Positions 47,931 to 60,263 of a stretch of DNA of 64,000 nt are shown here, piece after piece. How positions within the stretch are numbered: position 1 is the stretch's first letter; each line of letters begins with the position of its first letter. Source of the DNA: Heliocidaris tuberculata. Lineage: Eukaryota; Echinodermata; Echinoidea; Camarodonta; Echinometridae. Both the position numbers and the translations under genes were made by a program. The notes under the pieces are model-generated. The model made no database searches and was not told the origin of the DNA. It was given only the letters and a program-made list of their open reading frames with translations. The stretch is taken from contig CM046851.1 in NCBI GenBank assembly GCA_025618425.1, positions 9,394,307-9,458,306 of the forward strand, given 5' to 3'.

Positions 47931-49872
47931 TTTTTTAGAGAGAGAGAGAATAGGTACCCAAAGTGCCCAAAGATTGGGCTTTTTTGGTACTCATTGTAAA
48001 ATTCACATTATTTCACACAGAAAGGCTTAGAATAGTTAGAATGATAATTATGTATCTCTTGTTAAATTTGAATTGATTTATGACAACTTCACTAAATAGA
48101 ACCTTAGGAATATTAAACAGGGGTCATTTTTCTTGAAAACGGACCTCTAATGGTCACTTTTTAAAAAGTGAACACCATTTCTCATTTGGAGCCGTCTGTG
48201 TACCCAACTAAATTAGTTCGTCACGAGGCTGTCGGATGTGTGTGTGTGGGGGGGGGGGGGGGTAGGCGAATAAAGTTAAATACCTTTATTTTGTGATATA
48301 TTCATGTAATAGTTTACAAAAGACCCCTGACTAGCGACATCTGCTGTGTAGTATGGTATTTTTAAAGGTAATAGTTTTGGGAAGCCCTCAAAAACTTTTC
48401 GTGAGATTTCTTTGATTTTACTTAATAAATAGCAGGGTACTAATATAACTAAGATGCTGTGAAGTTTTTTCCTCCTCAAGTTAAAATATTTATCGAATGA
48501 GAAGTGAAAAGTAATAAAAATCCCTGGCCCAGAAAAGAGGGGATGTAAATTCAAACAACGGCCACACACGTTACTCACATGAGGATTGCTGTGTGTTATA
48601 GAATACGCTATACATTGGGTTTATTGTATGGGGAACCTTCGGGTGGATGGTCTTAGCGTGAGGCAGTGAAAAGCCGTTACCAAGCGTTTCTTACAGATAT
48701 TTACACTAAAATTTGTTCGAAATCGTGAATGGAATGTTAAATAATCTCATACCTGTGTGTCTTATGATAAAAGGATCAGTATGTGACTATGTTAGATAAA
48801 TTTCTTGCCAGTATGATTTTTGCTACCGAGACTGTCTATGAGCTTTAAAATAATAGATTGTTACTGACGTATAATGTTTGCTAACTACACAACGAGTATA
48901 GGCGCTTTCGTGAGCGGCGACATATAGGATACGCATGCATAATTGTTTCGGGATGATTGTTTCCCTTGTTTTTAGAGCAGATGTTTGAGCAAATAAATCA
49001 GTCGAATGAATTTCAGGTTAAATTACTTTATGTGTACCATAATTTAGCTACATTCACTCAGACTATATTAAACTCCCATTCATAATTGTTTAAGGTCAAT
49101 TTACGGTCAATTTTCCAGTTTCCTCTCGAAAAATATTCACATTACGGCACAAGTTATTTACATGTATTATGTCAGACCGTATACAGTTTCATTACAATAT
49201 TCCCTTTCAAACTATTTCTTATACCTTTCTTCCTGAATGTCTATAAAAGTACTGTGTTTGGCATGGATCATAAGATTTGGCTACAATAAACTGACTAATA
49301 TTATTTTGACATTTCATGCATTTTTCTTTGTCTCATACAAAAAAACACCAGCACTTCTTGCCGATCTCGACGCTAGAAGCAACCTCCTCCCCCCCCCCCC
49401 CCCCCCCGATTTTTCACTCACTGAGTACACTTACACAATAGCAAGATAGGGGGTCGTCTGGGTAGCTCGGCACTATAGGCTTGTAGACTCTGCAACGCGC
49501 AACGAAGTGCAAACTGCACACTAAATATAGCTTTACTTTCATGTTTTATACCTCATAAAATGTTATCATTATCTCTTCGGTAACTATTTCACACATTCTA
49601 ATCAACTTATCTTGAAAAGTGTTGTTTTTAAAGGTCACTCGATTCAAAAATTCACATAAGTATTTGCGATCAATTCAGCTCTCTTGGCTAATTCCATTTT
49701 GCGCTGAGTCAGAAATATACCCAGCGTAGTGCCGAGTTACCCCGGATCCTTTCCAAATGTAGTGGGTATAGGTCCGTCAAGCATGACGCTCATGGCGCTA
49801 TACATTATACATAATATAATGTAGAAAATACAACAATATATCTTGACTTATTCAACCAAAAACATTAAACTA
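47931..49872. other. Non-coding, nothing recognised
   Basis: It contains a (GT)n-G run (48239-48262) and a C run (49389-49407), otherwise AT-rich DNA with no convincing exon. Confidence 0.45.
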
Positions 49873-50289
49873 TTAACCCTTTCAGGACAGGAATTATTTA
49901 AGGGCTAAATTGATCACATTTTGTTCTTCAAATTGGCAACAATAATATTTTTCTTTAAGTGCTACATGGTTCTAATAAGGTGTAATGTCTTTGAGAACAA
50001 TATACATGGTTAGGAATGTTGTCGAAAAGTTGAAAAATATTGCCAATTTTGATGAAAAATAATGATTTTGAACCTCTCAATGTGTTGCCTATTTAAAGAT
50101 TTCAAAGCTTATTCTCGTTTTTAAAATTCCTGGCATCAAACGTGATATGGTCAAGCAATAAAAATGGACATAGTGTGTGTAGAAATTTTCGCTCTTTCTA
50201 CTCATGCATCTGGTATATTTTTTAGAACTCTGAATCAACAGTTATTGAGCCAAACCACAAAATGTGGTCAATTGTCTTGAAAGGGTTAA
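49873..50289. mobile_element. TTAA-ended MITE, family 1, copy 4
   Basis: Starts TTAACCCTTTCAGGACAGG and ends CTTGAAAGGGTTAA; both TTAA ends intact. Closest by eye to copy 2. Confidence 0.9.
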
Positions 50290-50492
50290 AGAGCATATGC
50301 ATGTCATACACAAATTAGATCGAGTTAATGTAACCATTGCAAAATTATAGTGTGATTAACTTACAATAACTAATAGAGTATTATTTTAAAACAAGTATTA
50401 AATACTGCTCATTCATATCAATGCTTAGAGATCTTCAAGAAATACGATGATTTCATTTTCACAACTGCAAAAATGAGGCTCGTATAGGACTT

Positions 50493-50630
50493 CAGGGCAG
50501 CGTTTCATCAAACAGTCCTGAGTACAAGTTCGCCGTCATCCCATTGAAACGCGTGTATTAAAATTAACATGCGTTTCAATGGGATGTCGACGAACTTGTA
50601 CTTCTGACCGTTTGATGAAACGATGCCCTG
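50493..50630. repeat. Foldback element, CAGGGCAGCGTTTCATCAAAC ends
   Basis: About 138 bp. The left arm CAGGGCAGCGTTTCATCAAA pairs with the right arm TTTGATGAAACGATGCCCTG, and inner blocks GTACAAGTTCG/CGAACTTGTAC and CCCATTGAAACGC/GCGTTTCAATGGG also pair, leaving a small AT loop. Confidence 0.85.
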
Positions 50631-50811
50631 GTGGAAAATGATGATTTTCAAAACTCCACTGGAATGAGGAAGAAAGAAAAGAGCCTACATGTGAGACTAC
50701 GAGGTCGTCACTACAGTAGAGGGAGTGTGTGGGTGTTCATAACACCCCTGAAAAAATATGTGAAATCTTGTCAACAACAAAATTGTGCTTCCTCCAACCC
50801 CCCCCCCCCAT

Positions 50812-50825
50812 CTTTCTTTCTTTCT

Positions 50826-50875
<50 letters not shown>

Positions 50876-50905
50876 CTCTCTCCCTCTCTCTCTCTCTTCC
50901 CCCTC
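50812..50905. repeat. (CT)n microsatellite
   Basis: Long CT repeat with occasional CCC interruptions. Confidence 0.95.
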
Positions 50906-51163
50906 AAGCTTGCCTCCCCTCTTCCACACAGTCATTTCTTATTCTTTTTTGAAAAATTGGTCTCTATCAACAAATTACATGCCAGAGGGAATTAAAGAGA
51001 AAAAAGTAACTTTGGGCCACGTCAAGTACAACATATAGTCTTCGATTACCAACTCCGTTTCAGATACTTTTCGGAGTCTATTTCCTGACAACTAGCCAAA
51101 TTAGTAGCTCTAATTACTCTTTTATTTTCATTCCTTTTCTCTGCTTCTCTTTTCTCTGCTTCT

Positions 51164-51169
<6 letters not shown>

Positions 51170-51215
<46 letters not shown>
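51170..51215. repeat. (CT)n microsatellite
   Basis: About 45 bases of pure CT repeat. Confidence 0.95.
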
Positions 51216-51218
<3 letters not shown>

Positions 51219-51334
51219 ATCATGGCTTGAGAAAAATAAATCGGCTAATTATGTAGGCAAATTTGGCCCGCAGCCCCAACCCCCATTTAAAATGTTCTAA
51301 CGACTCCCCTGATTCAAACAAAAGAACTTCACAT

Positions 51335-51369
<35 letters not shown>

Positions 51370-51607
51370 CGAAAAAAGAATTTCACCAGCCCTCCAAAAG
51401 TCATTCAGTGAGGGGGGTATCACATTTTATGGGGTCTAGTTTTCCTCCGTAATTCTACAAGCAAACAAAAAAAAAAAAAAAAAAAAAAAAAGATTCTCAG
51501 TTCTAAGGGGGACACAATAAAAAAGGGGGCATAATGTATACTTTTCTTTCAAAAGGGGGGGGGCACGGGCCGGGATTGCCCCCCCCCCTCCCAAATCCGC
51601 CACTGGC
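51335..51607. repeat. G-run element ending CCGCCACTG
   Basis: It opens with the longest homopolymer in the window (35 G, 51335-51369), then TATGGGGTCTAGTTTTCCTCC, ACAAGCAAA plus an A run, GGGGGACACAATAAAAAAG and ATACTTTTCTTTCAAAAG, ending AAATCCGCCACTGG. Most blocks recur in order at 58,326-58,503. Confidence 0.75.
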
Positions 51608-52354
51608 GCTATTTACAGAAGAGTTTGAAAAGAAAACAGTCGTGACTTCAATAAGCGGACTGTGAATATAGACTAGCACATCACCGCTTGAGCAATTTTT
51701 GTCACAACTTTAAAAAAAAAATCGTCTGCTATGCCCCTACTACGCTGAAAGATCCAAGGCCTTCGGCCGCTCCAGCAGAGCGTACAGCCAGGGTACATAG
51801 AACCACTGAACGTAGCTAGCACGATACACACTTCAGACTTACTCCATGCAGGAAGTATAGACATTCATAAACGGAGCTCTCTTTCTGTATACTGTGTGGG
51901 TAAGTCTTATCGGATATTATCATATTCCAAGTTTACCGTGTACTGGTTCCTAATTTCTGTATACAGCTAGTTGAATGACTCTTTCAATATCTTGTCGTGT
52001 ATGAGTCTGTAGGTAGACTTTCTATAGATGTTATTTTCTGTGAGGGAGAGATTTTTATTTTGTCGAAGAACAACAAGCCAACGCCCAATTTGCTTGACTG
52101 AATTTCTTGCAAATCTTAGCGAGCTCGACGAAGTGGGAGTATGTCTGAGACTCGAGGGGCTTTGATGTGTGTGTCATTGTTTAAGATTTATTGAAGGTTT
52201 CTGTCTCATGGAAACATGAGCGATTGTGCTGTGGTGGGAAACATGAGTTCAACCTGTCAACTCAGTCGGGAAAAGCTCGCGCACGACACACCCATTTTGT
52301 TCAGGGCGCACCTCCATCCTTCCCACTCCATACCCCCTTTACGACTCCATATCC

Positions 52355-52357
<3 letters not shown>

Positions 52358-52417
<60 letters not shown>

Positions 52418-52422
52418 TTCTC

Positions 52423-52457
<35 letters not shown>

Positions 52458-52460
52458 ATC
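52358..52460. repeat. (CT)n microsatellite
   Basis: About 100 bases of CT and CTTT repeats. Confidence 0.95.
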
Positions 52461-54880
52461 TTGATTTTTTAAAATCATATTTTCCTTCAGTGGCAGTACA
52501 GTAGCACCCAGCATTGTTGTTTAACAGAAAGACATTCAGAGTGAAATGAAGAGACGGATGATAAATTGATGAAGTTTCCTATTAGCATATATAGAAATGA
52601 TAGTTTATGCAGGGAAATGTTACAAAGATTACAATTCCCTGGTTTATATTATTATTTTTACAAACTGACTTGAGGTCATTTTTAAAAATGATTTAGCTTA
52701 TTAAAGAGATCTTTAAACATTTTTTTGTGCGGGTCAATCTATAGTGTAATTTTGTTTTAGAAAAACGATATTTAACCACTGTATTCAATTAGTCATGTTA
52801 ATCAAATTGGAAAAAAAAGGGGCCTACATAATATTCCACTAAGGCACTCACATATTCATTAATGGTTATTTTCCTTTTTGTTATTATGGATGGACTGTTT
52901 TACAGCATATTAATGCCAACATTCCTGTAAGGGATGTATTGTTACATGCAGGTCTACCGTGAAATTCTTCAAATGAACATGTCCATTTTCCCTCTTATTG
53001 CCAATACAAACCCACTGGAGGAGGCATTATGTGACAGCGCATTACATTTTGAAATTCTGCATCCCTCAGCTGTCCATGTCCTGGTGGACTTATGCACACA
53101 TTGAGTTAATCATTGTTGACTGATTATCTCTCTTTGTTCCGTGTCGTACGGGCATTTTTAATTTCCCACATCGAGCTATCCCTTAAATCCATGACATTTT
53201 GACGTCATTTTGCAATTCATTTAATACAGAAACACTTCCTCAATATCAAACCGTATCAAACTATATACCCGTATTTGACGTCATATACCGAGTATCGCCC
53301 AACCTCAGTTGTAAATATGCTGAAATATTAGATGTGTAGTATTCCGAGACTATAAACCTGAAACCATGTACATTTATCGGATAAGCCAAGAATGCTGTAT
53401 CCAATAAAAGTTATGGCCTTTGAGAGAATATCAAATCCTTAACTATGTCATGATGTTGACGAAGCAAATACACCTCGTTTATTTGTTTAACCTTTTCCAA
53501 AGTGTTATGTCTTGAGTGCATGAATGGTGATGGTTTGTTCTGTAATCGAAAATTATTAGTATGTAATCAATAGCACTATGTGCTGAAGTGGTAAATGGTA
53601 TAACCCGAGGTCGAATTCCATATTTTGTTTTGCTGTTTTGCAACGTAGTACCAAGGAGTTATCACAGCTCCTTGGTAGTACGTCGGGCAAGTAACTCGCT
53701 GGCTAATGTCCTCACAAACAACCTCTGTGAGGCGTGTTTAAAAAGAAGAATGTTGAAATAGTATGTATGTAACAATCCTGTTTATTTTACTCGAACATTT
53801 TAGACGAACGTATACGATTCAAATTAATGATGTAGGCAACACACCAAGGGGCGGAAGGGAGAATGTGCATATTATATGATAATGTATTAAAGTGCAGGCA
53901 GTGTAAACAAATATGCTTTGTCAGAGAAATATTTTTGAGGGCCGTGGGCAATCTGTATTGTATTCCAATCCGGGAAGTCATTATACTCTGTATACTCTTG
54001 ACGGCCCATTACTCACTCGCAAGGAAAAAATAAAACTGTTATTTATCCGGCTTTTTATAGCTCTTTCGGTTTTGTTCTGCTCTGTATACAGTCATGGATA
54101 TTTATTTCATGATTTCAATATTAAGGTGGTCACGTATTTATAAGGCCAAAAATCGTGACCATAATGCTCACGGTTTGGGGGAGGATGTTTGTGCAAAAGG
54201 GTGGATTGGAATAAAGACACGAAAGGGAACATTCATTTTGTAAGACGACTTGTGCTCGGGTTTGGGGATGGGGGCGTTATGTTTCGAAATTCACTCGTCG
54301 AATTTTAGTTCCAGTGCGCATGATTAATTCCTCTTTCATATGCAAATCAGAGCTGTAGAACCCCGAATTTTTGTAATGATTATGCCTGTATATATGAGTG
54401 TTAACGTCGCACATTGTGAGCTTCGATTGTTGAAAATGAATAAATTGCCTATAATACGAAAGGCACTCAGAAAGCAAAGAAATACAAAATAGGTAGAAAA
54501 TTTTCTTTAGCAAAATCGATCATTATGGATTAGTTTTTAATCTGTTCCTTCTTTCTCGAGATTTAAGAAATATTAATATAAATGATAATATTTGACAAAT
54601 TTATTTTTACTTGAAAATATAAGATAACTGGACCTAAATACCTACAGTTAGAAGTGTAGGTGGGACTAGGCCTTATCCAAAGGTACTTCAACCTTGCTAT
54701 CTGCATTGATGAACATGTTTTGACGTCTCAGGATTGATAGTAAGTGCATTACGTCACTCTTCGTGTGAAGGCGAAATTACGGAGGCTGAAATAATGAATG
54801 TCTTATCTTGGATATGGTAAACATCTGAACAGTTGGCGAATGACATTATTCCATCAAGAGAGATAATGATGATGATAACA
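52461..54880. other. Non-coding, one hairpin
   Basis: The only clear structure is a 15-bp-arm hairpin at about 53645-53686 (CGTAGTACCAAGGAG...CTCCTTGGTAGTACG). No exon recognised. Confidence 0.45.
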
Positions 54881-54894
54881 AGAGATAAGGAGTA

Positions 54895-55249
54895 AACAAA
54901 GAAAGGGGAGAGGGGAAGACATTGAGGAAGACATGTGAGTTAGAGGGGAGAAAGAAGATGAGGGAGAGAGAAAAGTGTGGGGAGAAAGAGAGACGGATGA
55001 GGGAAAGGAAGAGAAGGGATCGGAGGAGGGAAAGAGACATGAATGAAGGGAGAGAGAAAGAGACTAAGAGAGATAGATCCAGAGGAAAGATAAGAGATGA
55101 AGAGAGAGAGGGGTGGAGGGGGTGGGGAGAGAAAGAGGGGGATATATCACAAGATGGAGGAGAGGAAGAGAAAGGAAAGAGTATGTGGGAGAAATAAAGG
55201 GAGATCGAAGGAGAGGGACAGAGAGAGTGAGAGAGAGAAAGGGAGTGAG

Positions 55250-55317
<68 letters not shown>
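54895..55317. repeat. Purine-rich tract ending in (GA)n
   Basis: More than 400 bases of AG-rich sequence end in a short (TA)n and about 52 bases of pure GA repeat (55264-55315). Arg/Glu-rich frames here are low-complexity artefacts. Confidence 0.9.
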
Positions 55318-55318
<1 letters not shown>

Positions 55319-55559
55319 TATGCCTTATGATTCTACATGTAGCCCACCAGTAGACCAGGATGGTGCTACCGGGGAAATGTATCTAGTTACATTCCCCTGA
55401 TGCTACACAGGCCGAACGCATATACATGTGTAAGTACAGACGGTACGTAAATATGAAAAGGGCAAAATATCATTTTTGTTGTGGTGGTGTTATTATGTTA
55501 GTCTACACGCACAGACTCTTATTAAACTCTTCATTATGAATCAGGGAACTCCGAGCGAA

Positions 55560-55830
55560 CCTTGTCCAGCTTCACATGCCATGGCTGTGTCCACTAGACT
55601 ACGGGTCCAATACAGGGTTCGAATCCCTGGTTTTTAGGCACTGACGTCTTCTGGCAAGGCATTACGCTACATTTGTCACTCTCGACCCAGGTGATGTAAA
55701 TGGATAGTACGAAGAAATTTCCAAAATGCCTGAGTGCCCCATCAGGGGAAGGCGGGGGTAATAACACTGCATCTCGGAATAGAGGGTGGAATATAATTAT
55801 GAAGTGCTTGTGATAATAACGTTTTCACTG
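55560..55830 (+). repeat. tRNA-derived SINE
   Basis: TGTCCACTAGACTACGGG then GGGTTCGAATCCCTGG (B box at 55617-55632), followed by the body CTGGCAAGGCATTACGCTAC, CTCGACCCAGGTGATGTAAATGG and GGGGGTAATAACA, and a tail GAAGTGCTTGTGATAATAA. It has the same body as the minus-strand copies at 15,000-15,168 and 12,050-12,200. Confidence 0.8.
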
Positions 55831-56215
55831 AACCCTGTTTTTACACAATATTCGCATATGAGTTGTAATATTAATTCTTCGGAGAACTGCCAATAATGAG
55901 TCATACATGACTGTAGGGTACAACGTATTTAACTGTGACAGATGTCTGTAACACTTTTTCACAAAGAAGAATCAATACATTCTATTAAACATATTGTCTG
56001 TATCATCCACACTATGTATTGATTGACGTAGACCATTTCACAATATCAATGAGGGACCCCTTTCAGAACATTCATGCCCAATCCTTTAAGTAGAATAAAA
56101 TATCTTGTAAAGTTCTTAACCCGAGCTAATACTTATTAACTCACCTCTTATTTGAGGACGGATTGTTGTTTTCCTGGCAGTGGGGTGTCGTCGAGACAAT
56201 TTTTTTAAAATTTGT

Positions 56216-56217
<2 letters not shown>

Positions 56218-56257
<40 letters not shown>
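56218..56257. repeat. (TA)n microsatellite
   Basis: About 38 bases of TA repeat. Confidence 0.95.
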
Positions 56258-56261
<4 letters not shown>

Positions 56262-56879
56262 TTTGGGGGGCGGGGTCGTCAAGATATTGTTCTGTGAAAG
56301 GAACATTCATACGAGATATTACAAACTTTCCTCGTAGCTGCAAAGTTCTGTTTGGTGAAAAGCCAGTGGATAACGTACAGTAACATTTTACTCTTTCCCC
56401 AAAGACTTTCCAGAAATCAACTCAAGGGCAATTCCAATACCATACTGCATTATCTAGATAGTGATCATGTAATTATTATGTGATTGTAATGTTCACACAT
56501 TTCGATAGGTGGTGCCCTTAGCTATTAAAATTGCCCGAGGTTGTCTTTGCTATCGTGTATTTGGTATGTTATAATCAATATTTTTTCAAAAGTACTACAA
56601 TTATAATTGTTTGTGACTTTCATGGAGTTTTTTCGCGACTTGCAACTCACTGCACTGTATGTGCACGATGTGTGACACAGGTATTTGGGGATAGGAAATG
56701 AATTAATGAATGTTGAGCAACCCTGCTGAGTGAAAAGCTTGAAAACCGTCTTATGAGACAAAGGGAGAGAAGTCGCGTTGCAGACGAGGTGCGGAGATTT
56801 ATAAACAGCAGATTCCGCTCGCCCTCTTCCTGTAACGAAAACTACTTTACAGGTCTGTCTTCAGTGTTTCTTTCTGTGT

Positions 56880-56882
56880 CCC

Positions 56883-56927
<45 letters not shown>

Positions 56928-57240
56928 CCTGTCCATCTCATTCTGTTTTATACTTTGTTGTTGTTGTTTTTGTTGTAGGCCTTTATCTCTCGCGTCTCCC
57001 ATCTCTCTCTAACCAAATTTATTTCAATATTTCAATTAAATAACACACACACACACACATACCCCCCAACACACACACACATTCTCTCTGTGTCTCTTTC
57101 GTTCCCCTTCTTTTTATTTCCCTTTCACTCGATTTTGGTCTATCTTGCCATTTTGTTCTTTGTCCTCGCAATCCATCTTTCTCTTTATCCTCTTTCTCCC
57201 CCCCCCCCCCCTCTCTCTCTCTCTCTCTCTTTGTATTTTT
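56880..57240. repeat. Pyrimidine-rich cluster with (CT)n and (CA)n
   Basis: C runs followed by CT repeats at 56881-56920 and 57198-57230, with CA repeats at 57044-57080 between them. Confidence 0.9.
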
Positions 57241-58060
57241 TGAAAATTTCTTTACCATTTGATATGTGCATTTTCACTTTAAAGGGAAGCTTGAGTTCTG
57301 GGAAAGGTGCAAAATAATTTGTGAGCTTTCTCATTCTTATTGTGTTAGTTTGGAAGATTATCATAGTAGATTATGTCCCCTGAAAAGGATTGCTCTTCAA
57401 ATGCCCTCACATTCAAAATATGACAAGAAACAGCTGAAATGTTCGGGCCGGACATTTGTGTGTAGTCCCATATACACATTTTTGTGAGCAGTGCATGTGA
57501 CTCTCAGCAGGATTGAGTCAATTTTTTATCATTTGGGTGATTCCAAAACCTTACAGCATACACCGATTCTTATGCGATATATACAATTACTCTTTTCCAT
57601 TTGCTTTGAGACAGTTTCTTTCACATTTCAATCTCATGACCAAACTTAATTTTATCCTATTCAATCTCATGACCAGAACTCAACTTTATCTTTTATTTCT
57701 TTTCTCAATATTACCCAGTACAGAGAGAAGGTGCATTGAAATTGCAAAGAATCCTTTTCGAAACTTTATAACATAGCATTAATGCAATGCAAACATGCAT
57801 GGAGGTAATTATGAATGTGTACATTCCACTGGAGCGTGTATTTTTGTGAGAATAGGCCCCATAAAGATCACTGAGCCATTAAAACACTTATAATTTGAAA
57901 GCAACTATAACACCACCAGACACAACAAACCCTTGTCAGTCGAAACAGACACCGTGTGTCTCAACTGTAGACAACCATAGGCCCTGTACTATGTAGTGTA
58001 TAGACTTCAGTGTGTACTATTGCCGACACAACTTGTAGGAACATGGGTTAATGAAAATAA
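57241..58060. other. Non-coding, nothing recognised
   Basis: Short frames such as 57266-57487 show no domain features. Confidence 0.4.
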
Positions 58061-58110
58061 TAATAGTTTCTTCTATAGCGCACAATACTTGTAAAAAGTA
58101 ACTACAAAGT
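58060..58110 (-). repeat. LINE/SINE 3' tail, reverse copy
   Basis: On the minus strand TTGTGCGCTATAGAAGAAAC runs into ATTATTATTTTC, the same tail layout as elsewhere. Confidence 0.5.
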
Positions 58111-58325
58111 ATTACAAAACATTGATAAGTAAGCTTACAAAACAGCTACAATTGTATATTATATAGCTAATTTCTATAAAATAATTACAATAGTATACAT
58201 AGCAAAGTGATTATCTTAATATAAGGATACATACAAATTTACAAAAATATATAGAACGGTAAAGCATATAACGAGATGGAATTTAATTCAAGTGGTAAAA
58301 AATGAAAAGTATCTTATTTTAACAT

Positions 58326-58503
58326 TTATGGGGGGTCCAGTTCCCCTCCATAATTCTCTGACAAGCAAAAAAAAAAAAAAAAAAAGGTTTCGTTCTAAAA
58401 GGGGGCCACATTCGTAAAAAGGGGGCCGCAAATGCATACTTTTCTTTCAAAAAGGGGGGGGGCACACGGGCCAGATGTGCCCCCCCCCCTAAATCCGCCA
58501 CTG
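58326..58503. repeat. G-run element ending CCGCCACTG, second copy
   Basis: TATGGGGGGTCCAGTTCCCCTCC, CTGACAAGCAAAA plus an A run, AAAAAGGGGGCC, ATACTTTTCTTTCAAAAAG and AAATCCGCCACTG follow the order seen at 51,430-51,607. Confidence 0.8.
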
Positions 58504-59925
58504 CAGTAGGAGAGTCTCGAATGTTCTGTGACAGACTTCTCTCAATACACTATTGATTTTCTAATAAAAGGGTCAAATTATGGTCTCTGCTTGCAGACTA
58601 AGATTTAACGGTATTCAGTCACTGGATTTGTTTGCGCTTGAATACACTCTATTCCTATTTAAACGTAGAATAAGGATAAATCATGCAATAAAATCTAGTT
58701 CTATTCGATTGTGGGGGATGCGTAGAGGGACTTGAATAGTGCATGTTTTATTATTTGTAAAGATAATGCAATCATGATGGAGTAAATTGAAAACCTTTTC
58801 CTAATGAACCCGTTATTATGTATTGCAAGATGCCTTGATAGCCAATAACTCTATTGACGTATCGGGAGCGGGCGCACGCCCCCTCCCCTTAGAAAAAAGG
58901 CCAATAAAAAAACAACAACTTCAGAATGCTCAATAGAGCTTGCAGTGGGGTCTAAGGCAAAAGGTCCTGACTTTGGCAGCCAAGACACCCCCCCCCCCCT
59001 TTCCATGGAGGTTCCCCTTGGCTGCAATGTGTGGGAGAAAATACAATGGATAGATATTTATGGAGCACAACTTGATTATGTCCACAGACATAATTATGTA
59101 TCGATATGAATGTTATTTTTGAACCCTTGGGTGATAATTATTATCTCTGAAGTGACCGATGAAGAATGCATACCTAATCTGATTATGAAGAAAATGGACA
59201 CTATCCGATCCCACTGCTCCTGCAGTCTGCTCCAATTTGAAGGACCCTTCAGAGATGATTGAAACCTTTTGACCAAATGCTATGTCATGCACGATAAGGT
59301 AATATACAGACTAAAGCATTATCTGCTTATGTGGGCGACTGGGCGTGTATCTTTCTTTCTTTGTTATTTCTTTTTGGGAATCGCTGGTTGATCTAAAATC
59401 CTGAGGGGTTATAAAAGGTCCAATACGACGAGCGAACCAGGTTCATAATCATGCACTGTAATCGTTTGTTGTGACAGTAAACTGAAGTAGAGTTCCTTTG
59501 TAGATAAAGTTACACATGGACGTCCTATTTTGTTGGCACCAAAATGGTCTTCGAATTCTTTCTGTTTAGAACACCCAGGTGCTCATCGGAATTGAATAGA
59601 AATCACGGGTTGTCGTAGCTCTGCTATAAAAGGGACTCTAAACTCGAGCTCCTAATGGCGCCATCTTTTAACAGGCTTTGAAAAGTGTCTGTGCCTCTCA
59701 TTTTCCCATCATGCCCCATTCTAGTTTGTAGAAACTTAGAATGTACCTGTAGGCAATTTTCCACATTTGCAAAGTCAAAAATAATAGTTTTGAATATAGA
59801 ATGTGCCCATTATCCAAACAAGCTGTTTGTCAAAATTCAAAATGAAATGCAATTAATTTTCAAATTAGCTGTCAAGGTAAGATGGCGCTGTTTAAGTTCT
59901 ATCAGGTTAATGTTGTCTACAGTAT
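58504..59925. other. Non-coding, nothing recognised
   Basis: No delimited repeat or exon apart from a C run at 58,987-58,998. Confidence 0.4.
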
Positions 59926-60093
59926 ACTATTAATACATGGTTGGGAGTGCGTTAGTGCGATCTGGCAACACAAAGGTTTTTATCGTGGTGTACTAACACA
60001 CGAGGCGTAGCCGAGTGTGTTAGACACCACTATAAAAACCTGCGTGTTGCTGGATCGCACTAACGCACGAACTCACAACCATGTATTAATAGT
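59926..60093. repeat. Full-length foldback (about 78-bp arms)
   Basis: The left arm, from ACTATTAATACATGGTTG through GTGCGTTAGTGCGATC, is mirrored by the right arm GATCGCACTAACGCAC to CAACCATGTATTAATAGT. Almost the whole 168 bp can form one hairpin with a few mismatches and a short central loop near GAGGCGTAGCC. Confidence 0.9.
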
Positions 60094-60263
60094 TTTATAA
60101 AACGGGTCTACAATTGTAGTGTTTTCTTACAATCTTAGTGTTTGATCCGGATGAGCCGTGCGTTAGTCCCCTCGCCGTGCGTTATCACTTTTTTTTTGCA
60201 CGGTCACGTGATGTTATTTGACCAATCAGGATGGCTACATTCTTGAACCCGTTTTATAAAAGC
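60094..60263. repeat. Second inverted repeat adjoining the foldback
   Basis: TTTTATAAAACGGGT at about 60094 pairs with ACCCGTTTTATAAAA at about 60247. CGTGCGTTA occurs twice inside, as in the neighbouring foldback, so both probably belong to one larger element. Confidence 0.65.
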
